Assembly: GCA_907164885.2 (NCBI GenBank)
Contig: OU015493.1
Location: forward strand, 123,381,193 to 123,445,192
Reading direction: 5' to 3'
Length of the DNA: 64,000 nucleotides
Origin: Dolomedes plantarius
Taxonomy: Eukaryota; Arthropoda; Arachnida; Araneae; Dolomedidae
Positions within the stretch are counted from its first letter, which is position 1, and each line of letters starts with the position of its first letter. The position numbers and the translations under genes are program-made. The notes below the pieces were generated by a model, which saw nothing but the letters and a program-made list of their open reading frames with translations, was not told the origin of the DNA and ran no database searches. Shown here in pieces: positions 34,061-46,198 of this stretch.

Positions 34061-34417
34061 ATAATTTTATCGATGTAAATATTTAAGTAATTTAATATAT
34101 TGTGGTATATATGTAGTTTTATGAATAAACATGTCAGGTTGCATCTTAACTGCTTGAAAAAATATTCCACATCACTGAGATGGGGTTGTTATAGTTACAA
34201 TAATTGTATGATTAGAGAGACTATTTTTGGAAGTTTCATAATAAGATGTCTAGAAAGGAAAAAAAGAAGTCTTGAATATTATGTTAAATGGCATTACCCG
34301 TCCAATTAAAATGCAAGCAATTTTTGGCGAGCGGCAGAATCTATCCGCATGTATTTTCGCTACTCATTGCTCCAGTAGTCCAAACTCTATGCGTTCATAG
34401 AACTATGCATACATGTA
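34061..34417. other. Non-coding DNA with a short dispersed repeat
   Basis: 34291-34385 resembles 15285-15390. Nothing else recognised. Confidence 0.45.
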
Positions 34418-34763
34418 GGGCTCGATGTATCCTTGTGGTAGCACGCTGGCTTTCTGTGCAGAGGGTGCTCGGATCGAATCTCGACGGGTGTCATTAAATA
34501 CCTTCGCGTCTAGGGCGGATATGGGCCCGTTAAATCCATAGACAGGAATGTCCCTCTATGAAGGTCAGTGAGGGAGAGGGTTCGATCCCCTCCGCCCCAG
34601 GGGGCGCTCGGTCAAAGTTGAAGTACCGACTAGCTAAGACGTACTCAGACCCTTTTGGTGCTTTATGAACCGGAGCCGCACACTTCAGCCCGAAACCTGT
34701 ATAGACTTGATATTGAAATTCCGGACAGGGGGCATCAGAAACAACAACAACAAACAAACAAAC
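34418..34763 (+). mobile_element. SINE-A copy 3
   Basis: Starts gggctcgatgtatccttgtgg (A-box region) with a B-box-like ggatcgaatctcgacgg. It continues through the family body (gcggatatgggcccgttaaa) to the tail ttccggacagggggcatc and an (AAC)n/(AAAC)n run. No clear target-site duplication. The 75-codon minus-strand frame here is SINE sequence, not a gene. Confidence 0.85.
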
Positions 34764-35639
34764 ATTTTCAGGCTAGGCCGAGAAATAATTCACCTAGCAG
34801 ATCGTTATGTTTCTAACCTCTCTTGATCAAATCGCGGTATTTTATGTAACTGATTATACGCGTGAATGCCATACCAACGGTCATCGTGACAACTAGAAAT
34901 CTAGAAAATTATTGCCCTGAAGCCCACATTACAAGATAAAACTTGGAGAAAATAAGTCTTAATCTGAACTTGATTTCGTCCCAGCGTATGCACCAGTTTG
35001 ACACAGATGCTAAATACATAACTGATATTGCAATTTCTGGTTCGAGTTCCGCTATAGGTTATTTATGAGAGGAGATGTTCCTTCATATTTTCACTTGCAA
35101 GAGAAATTACTGATTTACCTTGAACTTTCTGTGGCACTAGATCTAGAACCGCAAATAAATCTTGAAAATTACAAGATACAGGCTATTTCGTAGAGGGTGT
35201 CGTATATACCCCTTTTGACGGACTCCGATATAGGAAAATCTCCTTCAGTTATCTATAGCTGTAATACATGTTCTTTTATGTTGTCTACACAAATCTATAC
35301 ACCTTAAAAGTTCATAGATAGCACATGCATTTTAAATACAAATGATATGCGGATTATTTTGAAAATAAATATTCTTAGACCTGAAATCGAAGAATGCAAT
35401 AGACCATATATGACACATATGCCATTTTAATGAGTCAATTATTACTGCACCTTTTTGAGTATAAAAAAGTATTGTCTGTCCGCTACTGGTTCGTGCCTGG
35501 CGCTTTTATATGCTATTTTTTGGCTGGAGTCTTGTGTTTGGCACTTTATATCTTATTTCGTATCTGGCATCATAAAACACTAACCAACCCACCAACCATC
35601 AATTGTCACCCTTTCACATACGTATTAGAGACAAACTAA
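34764..35639. other. Non-coding DNA
   Basis: No gene recognised. A direct repeat of tggcgcttttatatgctatt and tggcactttatatcttattt occurs at about 35498-35560. Confidence 0.45.
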
Positions 35640-36240
35640 TTTCACGTGTTGATAAAACATTACTTTGTAATAGGCAAAATGGCGGCAGAAAAAAAATCGA
35701 GGCTTGAGAAATATTATGACAAGTCTGCACCTCCTCTTAGAATGATTCACAGGCGCTTTGTTGATTTTCGCTGCGGCCGAATAAGCAGGAATGACGCTGA
35801 ACATTCTGGTAGCCCTGCTGAGGTCACCGCTCCCGAAATTATTGAGGAAAAATCCCTGATTTGGTGTTGAAGGATAGAAGATTCAAAATGCACGAGTTTT
35901 CTAGGGCTGCTCACATCTCATCAGAGCGAGTATATAACATTTCGCGTGAATATTTGGATATGAGAAAGTTGTCGAGAAGGTGGGTATCGTGTTTCCTAAC
36001 AATCGGTCAAACACGTAAACGAGCGAACACTTCGAAGCACACTTTGAAGCTATTTTTCAAAGAAATACAAAGGAATTCTTGCAACGTTTCGTAAAAGCTA
36101 AGGAAACATGGATACAACACTACAAGCTAGAAACGAAAGAACAGTTAAAACAGTGGGTCGAAACTGGCGAACTTGACAACCTAACTGATTTCATCAGCAG
36201 GAAAAGTTATGACCACTGTTTTGGGGGACACCCGGGGTTT
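35640..36240 (+). pseudogene. mariner transposase relic, N-terminal half
   Basis: Three frames joined by frameshifts near 35865 and 36055 read VLIKHYFVIGK, RLEKYYDKSAPP, VDFRCGRISRNDAEHSG, then VLKDRRFKMHEFSRAAHIS and MRKLSRRWVSCFLTIGQTRK, then IFQRNTKEFLQRF, KETWIQHYKLETKEQLKQWV and FGGHPGF. The order matches a mariner paired-like DNA-binding region, linker and start of the catalytic domain. The usual D of DETW is K (KAKETW) and the second catalytic D after FW is lost (FGG). The last third is absent. It is inactive. Confidence 0.85.
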
Positions 36241-38567
36241 AATTGAATGCCCTTAATTGAACCCTGGGGGCACAGGGTAATCTCACAGGGATAATTTCTC
36301 ACAGGGATAATATCTCACAGGGATAATTTTGCATCCCCTGCTGGGTGTACTAATAAAGTTGCTTCAACAATCACCTTTTTACAATTCTCAGAAGCTTTTA
36401 AAGAATCCTCCGTCCAAATAATAGGTGTCTGATCCTTTTTTTCCTAGTGATATATGTATTTAGCGTGGCATGTATCTCAGCAGCCTTAGGAATACTTAAG
36501 ATGCCCTTAGGAGCCTTAGGAATAATTAGGATGCCCTTAATTGATTGTCGAGATCGCAAAAAACCATTGTAATGTTTCATACGATCCAATGTATCAATGA
36601 ATCAATACGAAGCAGTACCATTTTTAAGCCTCCAGAAAGTTGATTCATGTGATGGCTAGGCTCGTCTTTTTAAACGTAGAAAACTGTTTCATGACAGACT
36701 TCAAACTCTCAAACTTCTGCAAACTTTCCCAGTGTCTGTCGTCGACTTATCTCTCGTTGTCTCTGCAGAAGTTAACTGTAATGATTTCGAATACCAATGA
36801 TTGAACATGCTGCATTTCCCCCATTATGAAGATATCAATGAGATGTAGTCTCACATGTGGTCGCCGGTCGAAAAATTAATGTTTCATTCATACACGTTGT
36901 CCAGAAATATAAGTAATATTTTACACCGTTTCGTTCATGTGCCACTTCAGTTTTGATCCACGTACAGTGTTCAACCCCGGAAGCATCTCTTAAAAGTTAT
37001 ACAGTTCGACAAATTACCTTTCATTCTATCTTTCTTTATGTCTTGCACGCGTGCAACTGGGAACACTATGCAGGACTTAACTCACACCATATATATTCGA
37101 AACAGCAGCGCCTTCCTGTGTTAATCGAAAACGTGGATAAACAAATGCGATTAATTTGTATATCCATCTCGTACATGAGTTTTCTTTTATAAACCCTTTG
37201 ACAGTTTTTTTGTGTTGAGAATTGGTACTTCCACGCTAATTAAACGTTCTAATTAAAAAAACACGGACCTACTCTTACCAATATATTAAACTTAATAATT
37301 CAAAGATTAATAAACGCTATTAACTAAATTAAATATGTTTCATAGTTTTTTGAAATATCGCTTGTTGCATTAAATTAATGATTTAAATTCCTCTTTTTTA
37401 AGAAAGCTTCATAATTAAAAAAAAACAGAAATCTATCCATTTATTTTATTTAAACCATTGCACTTTTTGACATGCAATTAGCTCATTATTATCATTGAAA
37501 TATAAGAAGCCGTTTCAAATATTACGTTAATGCTTGCATAACTCTATAAAGATTAAATGGAGATATCGTAATATTTCTTTATTTATACCTCTGCGATAAA
37601 AATATTAGCGTTTTAAAAAATAAATGCTTCCATTCTTTTAAATTCTCCAGAAAAAATTCCCCAGATAAACGCAATTTATGATATTTAAAAGCATTTAATG
37701 GCATAAAAGGTAGGTTAAAAGGAATGATAAATGTCGCAGATTTAAAAAGTTTCTTGGACGATTCCGTAGTTATAATGAAAAAAATTCCATTTCCCCTTTT
37801 CTTGACATTTTGAAAAAAGACAACCATTAAAGAAACTTAATATAAATGTCCATTCGCAGGCTTTCGACCAATTAGGCCGTGAGACAGCAAATTTAAGTGA
37901 TTACTCCGAAATAAAGATCGGTATTTCTAGATGTGTTTTGGAAGTCTTGTTTTTTGCTCCAAAGAATTCTAGAGTGCTTCTGAATTCCTCTCATTCATCC
38001 TTTTTCTTTCAGGTCTTTATTTTTTTTTCTACGGAGCTTTGAAAGATGCTTTCTTTAGAAGGGTAAGGATTTGTAAAAACAAAATAAACTTTGGCGTGGC
38101 AATAATTGAGATTACAATGACTTGTATACAATTTTGAAGCAGCACAAAAACATTTTATCTCATACAATTCAAAGTTGAAAAAAAAGGTCGGTTTACATCG
38201 TGTTTTCTTGTAAGAGGCAAAACTGGCAAACAGAAGAGTCTTTTGGGTTGTTTTTTAAAAATAAACTCAACAAATTTCTTAAAAACATTGTTTGACAAGG
38301 GCCCTGCCAAGTTCTCTTCGATATCCGACTTGAATGGAATTTGAGTTCTATTGTTCAGATAAAAGACTTAATACCTGTGTAAAGTGCTTTTTATGTGGCT
38401 TGAAAAGTTTAAAGCCATCAATTTCTTTCTAATCGTTGGCTTATGTTTGTTTATAACGAAAAATCCTGCTAGTTATATGGGTTCATCAGACATAAATTTT
38501 TCAGGTAAAGCTTATCATATTTAGATCATATGTACCTATTATTGGAGCACATTATCATCTTTTTCCG
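36241..38567. other. AT-rich non-coding DNA with two small tandems
   Basis: tctcacagggataat is repeated three times at a 16-bp step (36281-36328). gccttaggaat...atgcccttaa is repeated twice at about 31 bp (36482-36541). No gene recognised in the rest. Confidence 0.55.
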
Positions 38568-38577
38568 TTATCTTTTG

Positions 38578-38729
38578 CTGGCATTCGGTATCTGAGTCTA
38601 TGAATTAGATTACCACTCTGGGCATGGACTTTTGTAGTCGTTCTGAATCGGCTTTAGACAGTAGGTTCCGGTCTAATTTGTCCTCGTCTAGCAAAAAATT
38701 ACCATAGTGCTCCAAACCAAACCAAACCA
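38578..38729 (+). mobile_element. SINE-B copy 4, 5'-truncated
   Basis: Begins at ctggcattcggtatctgag, just after the A box, and ends with ccaaaccaaaccaaacc, the family's tail. The flanks ttatcttttg (38568-38577) and taatcttttg (38730-38739) are a 10-bp target-site duplication with one mismatch. Confidence 0.85.
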
Positions 38730-38739
38730 TAATCTTTTG

Positions 38740-40835
38740 ATCGTTTAAATAAAACTTTATATCGTTTTTATATTCTATGTATACGAGAAGTCTTATAAAA
38801 CATAAACTGTATGCGTTAAATATCCTTAAAAGTTACGTAATCATAAAATACATCCCAACTGCCTTTTCTTTTACTTGAATTTGGAACGGAGCATCAATTA
38901 TCGTTAAATCACTGGAAACACAGAAAATTAATAAAAATTCTAGAAAAAGGCGACATTACTTTTTTACTCTGTTCTCCCAATTTTCTGAGTGTCCTTTAAT
39001 TCCCTTTATTAGTCCATATCAGAAAGGATGTCAAACTCAGCTTAATGAAAACCACCAATTTATTACTAGATTGATGCACTAAACAGTGGAACTACTTTAA
39101 CACACTCACCTGTAACGATGCTATAACACTACCAGCTTTATTCGTTATTTCACCATGAAAATGTGCTTTCACTAACTAATAACAACATTAATTTGGTTCC
39201 GTTAGACATTTATCTTACTTAGTACTCGCTGCAAGCCTAGTCTATAAGCTGATCCCGCTTCTGCTAAATAACCGCTTTCATTCAAAACAGTTCTCTGCAA
39301 CAATTCTGACCATAAAACGTCTAGGCGTCTTATTTCCTTTCCAATAGCCTCATTTATAAACCCCTTGATGCGGGTTTATTATACAACATTTAAAATTGTG
39401 GGAAAAATAAAGAAAAGGGATAAAGGGAATTAATGTGCAGATGGCAACAAAAAAACATACAGTTAATCCAACGATGTATAGTGCTTACTTCGGCAGGTGT
39501 TACTATGTTAGTTTTGCACAGTAATATAGCTTCCAATCAAATTATTTCTGAATGCGTATGAGGCACGAATCTTAAAAATGGCAGTTCCTTACTTTGTTTA
39601 GACAGACCACTAGGCAGTGCCGTTATACATTGATGTTAAATCTTCCTTAATTCAAAAAACAAACTCGGACTCACGCGAAAAACTGCATAAAAATAAAATA
39701 TTTTGCATTATTCCATTCATAAAAGCATGTACCGATATATTTTCTATATATCGGCATAAACATGCATCGTTAAATTAAGTTTTGAACTCCAAATGTAACA
39801 TTTTTTTATGCTTATGAGTTATTTTACGAATTGAGGCGAAATCAATGGTGTATAGCTATTTACATAAAAATGCCATATACAAAATAACTATCCCAATTTA
39901 TTCCGGAGAATATTTATAGTCAGTCATGCATAATGTTAGAAACGAGTCAAGATTGACTATTGAATTTTTTTTTTCTGACTTGACTATTCAGAATATAAAA
40001 TGCTTACTTCGAGAAAAACGAAATTACGAAAATTTGTTACGGTTCCCAGACTTCTCCATTACATTGTTAACAATAAAGGTGATACTATATTTATATTTGA
40101 AATAACATCGACTGACGAGAAAAAATATATAACTATTATTACATCGTTGCCTTAAAGTAATTTCTTGTCATTATAGGTATTAAAAGACAGTTTGAAAAAG
40201 AAACTAGATTAAGGAAATAAAAATTATTGATTTTGAAATAAAATGTCACAGAAAGAAAACCCCGACATTGTATTATTTCGTTGTTTTATGACGTCTCACC
40301 ATTTCATGACTTTTATTGTTCTCTTTTTCAACCTATTTTAAAAAGTGCTGCTGATATATGCTATTTTATTACAGACGAAAATAAATCAGACATTGTAAGA
40401 TGAGCAGATAATAAACCCCGAAATGTCTAATCTATATCAGTGCTTCCTTTCAGGTTCCTTTGTAGTTAATTTAATGTTTGTAATTCCCATAATAATTTTA
40501 AAACGGGTAACATAACGACGGCCACAAGAAAAATATGTGAGAATAAAATTTCGAAATAAAATAGGATTCGTTGTCGAATCATTTTATTCTTGTTGAAGAC
40601 AACAGAATCTGCAACTATCATATATAATACTGTTTATGATAAGGTAAGCAATTATTGTATAAGTGTGCAGGATCAAAACTAGCAATCTCCATTTTTTTTT
40701 TAATTGAGTAAAGGATACTTACAGTATTTAAATCAGTTTAAAAGGTTTTTTTAAATGGCCTACTAATAAAAAATAATGTGGGAATTTGTAAAAATTCAAT
40801 TTCAAATTTACATCTTAAAAAATGCACAAGACATA
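38740..40835. other. AT-rich non-coding DNA
   Basis: No feature recognised apart from the small palindrome ccgatatattttctatatatcgg region near 39732. Confidence 0.5.
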
Positions 40836-40867
40836 CAGTCATACCTCCGTACTCATCTTCTTTGGTA

Positions 40868-41030
40868 CTCGTCACATTTGGACGCGAAAAAATGCTTCGG
40901 TACTCAACGTTTGCTCGGCCCTCGTCGCATTTGGAAGCGAAAAAATGCTTCGGTACTCAACGTTTGCTCGGCACTCGTCGCATTTGGACGAGAAAAAATG
41001 CTTCGGTACTCAATGCTCGGTACTCGTCGC
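40868..41030 (+). repeat. 53-bp minisatellite inside the Tigger left end
   Basis: ctcgtc(a/g)catttgg units start at 40868, 40921, 40974 and, truncated, 41023 (steps 53, 53, 49). Each holds gaaaaaatgcttcggtactc, itself similar to the terminal repeat. Overlapping frames of 80-97 codons in all phases are by-products. Confidence 0.9.
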
Positions 41031-41210
41031 ACATGCTGAAACATGTATGAGACAAGACGGTGCCCCCCACCTGTCTCTACGGGCGAAAAGAAAGACCGTC
41101 TCGCTATTCCTGTAGTTGTTTGTACTTTGTACGGTAAAATACACATTTCAATGTGTACCTGCTTTTTTGTCCTCTTTCATTTGATGCTTATTTTTCCCTT
41201 ACAAGCTATA

Positions 41211-41640
41211 ATGAGTTCGAAAAACTTAAGTGCTGCCTCTCAGTATAAAAGAAAAATAGTGAGAATCGTGATAGAACAGAAAAAAAGAGATAATAGCTAA
41301 GTATGAGTATGGTATCCGTGTGTCTAATCTCGCTGCACTGTACAAAATGCCTAGAACAACGATCTCTTCAATAAATGAGAAATAATGAAACTATTAAAGT
41401 AGCCAGAGTTGCTAGAGGTATGAAGGCCATGACAAAGCAATTGTCACAGATATTAGAAAAATGAAGAAATTGTTGTACATTTGGATCAATGAAAAACAGT
41501 TGGAAGTTGATAGCATATCCGAGGCAATAATTTGCTAGGAGGCACCACAAATGCATGCCGAACTGTTAAAAGATAAGCTTGGAACGAATGTTGAAAGCAG
41601 TGAAATGTTTAAAGCCAGTCATGTATTCCTCTTCCAAGCA
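41211..41640 (+). pseudogene. Tigger transposase N-terminal relic
   Basis: Starts MSSKNLSAASQYKRKIVRIV, then after a stop and frame change EYGIRVSNLAALYKMPRTTI, the helix-turn-helix of CENP-B/jerky/Tigger proteins. Further on come VARGMKAMTKQ, KLLYIWINEKQLEVDSISEAI, QMHAELLKDKLGTNVESS and EMFKASHVFL, the second DNA-binding domain. It breaks off at the deletion. Several stops make it non-functional. Confidence 0.85.
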
Positions 41641-41962
41641 ATATCCCCTCTCCTCCTCTACTATGTTATTATCCCATTAGGCAATCAATTTCTTTCAGTA
41701 CAGGTTGAGTGAAGATACATTTTATTTTATTTTAGTTAATTATTGTTTCAAGTTATGTCTATCTCGTTTAAAGATTTTGTATAAAAAAACAGCCCTATCA
41801 GTTTATAAATTGCCCAGAAAAATATGACATTTCTGGTTTCCAGGAACGAATTAATTTATTTACATTACTCCTTATTGGAAAAATTCGTCTGGTACTCGTC
41901 ATTTACGGTACTCGTCATGTCTTCTGGAACCAATTAACAATAAGTACCGAGGTACCATTGTA

Positions 41963-42561
41963 GTTATTCACCCTTTACCTAAATAAAGGTCTAGTTGAGA
42001 TTGCTGACTTTTCTCCTCCACCATTCATATTGAAATTTAAGTCCAAAAACTGATGGAAAAGAAACGCAAATTTTTAAATGCATCTCAAACGAATATGGGT
42101 AGTCCTAGATGATTTGCATAAAGTTCTTATTTAGAGAGTTACAGCAAGTGGTATATTTAACTCAGATATTCTAACCAATGAAAGAAAACATTGTTATGAG
42201 ATGAATACTTTACACGCGAAGGTAAATCAAAAAGTAAAGACAGCTTTGAAATTACGTGATTACTGCAGCAAAAAAGTAGCACCACAACACGTTCACAAAG
42301 GCTTATGGATAGTTCTAATTCTTCCAGTCAACACTTCTCCATTTATTTATTTGAAGACAAGGGAGAACAAAGGAGAACGCTCAGCCTTGTAATCACACTG
42401 TCATTAAACGTAAAGAATGGAGATTCTTATGACTGGAAGGAAAAAATCCCTGTTGAAATTAATCGATATTTCCTAAAATTCGATTTTTGCATTATCATAT
42501 TAAAGCAACATATTTCAATTAACTGGAGGACGCATGATATAAATCAAAGAAATATAGAAAT
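41963..42561. other. AT-rich non-coding DNA
   Basis: No feature recognised. Confidence 0.5.
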
Positions 42562-42890
42562 ATTCGGATGGAATTAAGCAAAATTTTGCTTTTATTCTCT
42601 TATATGAAGGGAATTGAAAGAAGTTTGAATTTAGCCTTTAGTGGTCATAGATAATTTCAGAAAAATTATTAATTGACTTCAAGAAAGTTATAAATATGGT
42701 ATAAAAAACATTTTGGGACCAGTTCCATTCGGATAGAACTAAGCAAAATTTTGTTTTTATCTTCTTACATGAAGGGAATTGTAAAAAGTTTAAATTTAGC
42801 CGTTAGTGTCCATAGATAATTTCAGGAAATTATTAACTGACTTCAAGAAAATTACAAATATGTTATAAAAAGAAACATTTTGGGATCAAT
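42562..42890 (+). repeat. 166-bp tandem duplication
   Basis: attcggatggaattaagc (42562) recurs as attcggatagaactaagc (42728). Both are followed by atgaagggaattg, agataatttcag and cattttggga. Divergence is moderate. Confidence 0.85.
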
Positions 42891-43071
42891 TATACAGATA
42901 AATACACATCACAAGAACTTATAAGTAGATTGTGCCTGATGAGCCAATTATGTAGTTAACTACTATCGAAACGAAAAGGGAATAAAAAATAAGATTAATA
43001 TATAGTTATAACAATCTTCCTGTCAGAAACATACAAATTATACACTATTAAGAGGGGGTGGGGTAGAAAAT

Positions 43072-43775
43072 TCTAGAGAAAAGCACATTTTTTTTCTTCA
43101 CTTAAAACATGTGATAGAGGTTTTAGAATAAAATAATGTGCAATAAAATATGTTTCTACCATAATTAATTTGTCTTAACATTTTTATACTAGTATGCGTA
43201 GCCTGCTCTCTACCCGTGCTTTATTGTCTCGATGTAGAATTTTACACGATTTTGAATTCTTAAAAGGATATATCTAACATTCCTTGTAAGTTATGTACAT
43301 GAAACTTTGTAGCGAGTTCCTTTGTTCTGTTATCGATAAATTTTCTATAGAAAGAGTGATTTATAGTAAAAATTCTGAAAACATTTTTCCTAGGTCAAAA
43401 ATGAATGAGAAAGTAGATTTTTCTCTGTAAACTGATTGATTAAAACATGTAATACAGCTTTTAGAATAAAATGACACAAACCACGGATTTCTACGATGAT
43501 TAATCGTGTGAACACTTTTTTATGTTGTACTGTACACGCGTACCCTGGAAACTTATTGTGTATCCGTACTTTATTTTTCTAGGAATGGAAATTGTTTGAT
43601 TTTCAACCATTGTACTGATAGATAAAAATTCTCACATAAACTATTTATATGAAACTTTGTAGAGCGCTCCTTCCCTCTTTTAGTAATTAATTGATTAACA
43701 AATTTTTGATTTTGAGTAAAAATTCAGATAAGATTTTTCTCTGTCACAAAAATTAATGAAAAAAATTTTTTTTCC
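43072..43775 (+). repeat. About 350-bp degenerate tandem duplication
   Basis: Unit 1 (43072-43420) and unit 2 (43421-43775) share, in order, aaacatgtgatagaggttttagaataaaat-like text, ctaccataattaat/ctacgatgattaat, acccgtgctttat/atccgtactttat and atgaaactttgtag. Old duplication with no coding content. Confidence 0.65.
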
Positions 43776-44104
43776 AATTAAATTGATTAAAGTTGAAGTT
43801 TACAGTTTTACAAATTCCAAAAACAAATATTTTAAACACTTTTCCGCAGCATAAACCAGGAAAACAATATTCAAAGAGAGCAATTGGGTCAACTGATGCA
43901 TCAAAACCCAAACGCGCTTCAAATTTTGAATTTTAAAGTTTTAAAACGAAATTTCATACCTCACATGAATTTTTATACGTAGAGGAAAATTTACATTTCA
44001 AACGATGCGCAAATGTTATTTATTTTTACAACTAACAAATTGATTTGTAGGGGTCTAAGTCCAGTGTTCGGAGCTATTATGAACAATTTTAAACCCCGAT
44101 TTAA

Positions 44105-44522
44105 GGCTGCTGTGTACTAACCCTATTGGGTTCGTTCACTTCATGTTAACCTATGGAGAAAATTTGTCAAAGGATTGCCGACTTAGATTTCAAGATTTTT
44201 TTTTTAATTTTCGTAATATAGAAAGAAATTTTACACCTTGGGGCATTTTTCATTTTTTTAAAAATGTAAATAATATTTTTAAATTAAAATTATTCGGGGA
44301 AAAAACCCTGGTCTATTGTGTTTTAAACGCTCATCAATTCCTTTGGTGGATGAAATTTATAAATTGAATCCTTTTGCAAGGTACATAAAAGTTCAGGCTA
44401 TCTGAAAATACCAGTTTTATTTCATTATTATCAGCATTTAAATAGCTGTAAATAGTAGACAAATTTCCTCCATAAGTTAACATTGAGGTGACCGAATCCA
44501 ATAGGGTTAGTACACATCAGCC
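44105..44522 (+). mobile_element. TTAA-flanked MITE (GGCTGCTG type), copy 2
   Basis: 418 bp between perfect TTAA copies (44101-44104, 44523-44526). The ends GGCTGCTGTGTACTAACC and (reverse complement) GGCTGATGTGTACTAACC extend as about 70-bp inverted repeats through ctatggagaaaatttgtc. TTAA targeting and the lack of coding sequence suggest a piggyBac-mobilised MITE. Confidence 0.9.
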
Positions 44523-44526
44523 TTAA

Positions 44527-45062
44527 GGTTACTGGACTTGAGCGTACAACCAAGAATGAAGGAATAGGTTTATCAGTATGCACTTGGCTTACATGATACT
44601 CCATTGCAGAATACCCACTACTAAACACGTTAATGATCAGTGAGAACATTACACCTCACGGCTTTACTTCAAATAACTGTCTGCTACTCTTGGCACTGGT
44701 CTTTCAAAACTGGCTTCTGCTTACTGACTTTATAAGTGGCTGTTGAATGAAGGCGACGTCAGTGAGCTTCAAAAATCAGTGGCTCAACACTGCTTCAAAT
44801 CCTGGGAAAATCTCACTCTCGATTCTTATTTCAATGTATAACTTTTTCTGCGACTACGTCAGACATTCTAATCTGAACATCATTACTACTTCTTTGCACC
44901 AAGTGTAAAGATTTACAGCAATAGTTCTGGAAAAACGGGCAACTGGAAATCCGAACTACACTCAAAATGGTAAAAATAATTATGTAGTAATTTGGATATT
45001 TCTACCGTAATGAAGTGAGCAGCACTATGAAATAAATTTAAGTTTAGTTTCAGCTTTCAAAA
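44527..45062. other. AT-rich non-coding DNA
   Basis: No feature recognised. Confidence 0.5.
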
Positions 45063-45290
45063 AAAAAAATTAAATTATCACAAATCTACAGTCTTAATTT
45101 TATTCGTTCATTTAAAATTTTATATAAAGGACACGATTTTTTTAGTATACCTAAAATTTTGTAAAAACTTTGTAAAAATTTTGTAAAAATAATAATTTAA
45201 AAAAAATTAAATTATCACAAATCTACAGTCTTAATTTTATTCGTTCATTTAAAATTTTATATAAATGACACGATTTTTTTAGTGTACTTC
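45063..45290 (+). repeat. Near-identical direct duplication, offset 137 bp
   Basis: About 90 bp starting aattaaattatcacaaatc at 45068 is repeated almost without change at 45205, separated by degenerate ttttgtaaaaa units. The high identity suggests a recent event. Confidence 0.9.
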
Positions 45291-45713
45291 TGGACGTTAC
45301 TAGGATTTTTCGAATGAAGTTTATAAGAAGGCTCAAACTAATGCTAAAGTTAAAATGTTATGTAATTCAAATTATTTTACGGGTGAAAAGGGACAAGCAT
45401 ACAAAACATAAAGTCAAACAATTTTTGTTTACAGATGAAAGTGCTGGGAAATGAAACCAAGTTTTTGACTAACATAAACAAAGTATAAATATTGTAACGC
45501 ATATGTATTGAAATTTAGTTGGAAAAAGTAGACGCAAACTTTGAATTTCAAATTCTTCAGGTGCCAGTTCTTGACAGAAATTTAATTTAACTAGTTGGTA
45601 CCCGTCAAAACATGACAGCCAGACATCAAATAAATGTACTAATACACAAATTATATTCAACACATCATTTCCAAATGTTGAAAGTCATAATAATGCGCAG
45701 AAACAAATTAGTG

Positions 45714-46198
45714 TGTTTAAGCGGCCTCGTGCTTAGTATCTAAAGCCAGATTTAAAAATGTCACTGAGCATGCGCAGAAAGCAATTATTTTTATTGTAAA
45801 TTATCGCTAATTAAACAGCGCGAAATAAACAATTTCCACCAGGTTTAATCTTATATTTCACAAACATAATTATCATAAAAATAAAAATAAAAATGGCAGA
45901 GAGAAATCTAGAGAGACTCCTCAGAATAAACGTGTTTGTGATTAAAACATATCCCTGAGCATGAGTAGAAACAGTGGGTTTCTAAAGCCAGATTTAAACA
46001 TGCCACTGAGCGTGCGCAGAAATCAATTTTCAATTGTAAATTATCGCTATTAAATAGAAATTCCGGTTACAAAACCCAAATTTGACAAATCTACAGATTA
46101 CAATCTTTCGTTTAAGACCAAAATGAAGTCAATGGAGGCAGTAGTTTTCTCTCACGGACTGCCCAAAAAGTTGGCTTAGCAACTTAAATATATAGATG
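45714..46198 (+). repeat. Inverted non-coding block D4, copy 2
   Basis: Aligns with the reverse complement of 29699-30062. Within it a segment is duplicated: ctaaagccagatttaaaaatg at 45740 and ctaaagccagatttaaacatg near 45982, each followed by (t)gagc(a/g)tgcgcagaaa. No coding frame is common to both copies. Confidence 0.65.

Larger units (their letters stand above)
40836..41960 (+). mobile_element. Tigger (pogo-superfamily) transposon, internally deleted
   Basis: 1125 bp with ends CAGTCATACCTCCGTACTC and, in reverse complement, CAATGGTACCTCGGTACTT, flanked by TA (40834-40835, 41961-41962). It contains a 53-bp minisatellite near the left end and an N-terminal transposase relic. The DDE region is deleted. 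Confidence 0.9.

Noticed and set aside
40776..41146. Several overlapping 80-97 codon frames
   Set aside because: All phases stay open because of a 53-bp minisatellite inside a Tigger element.
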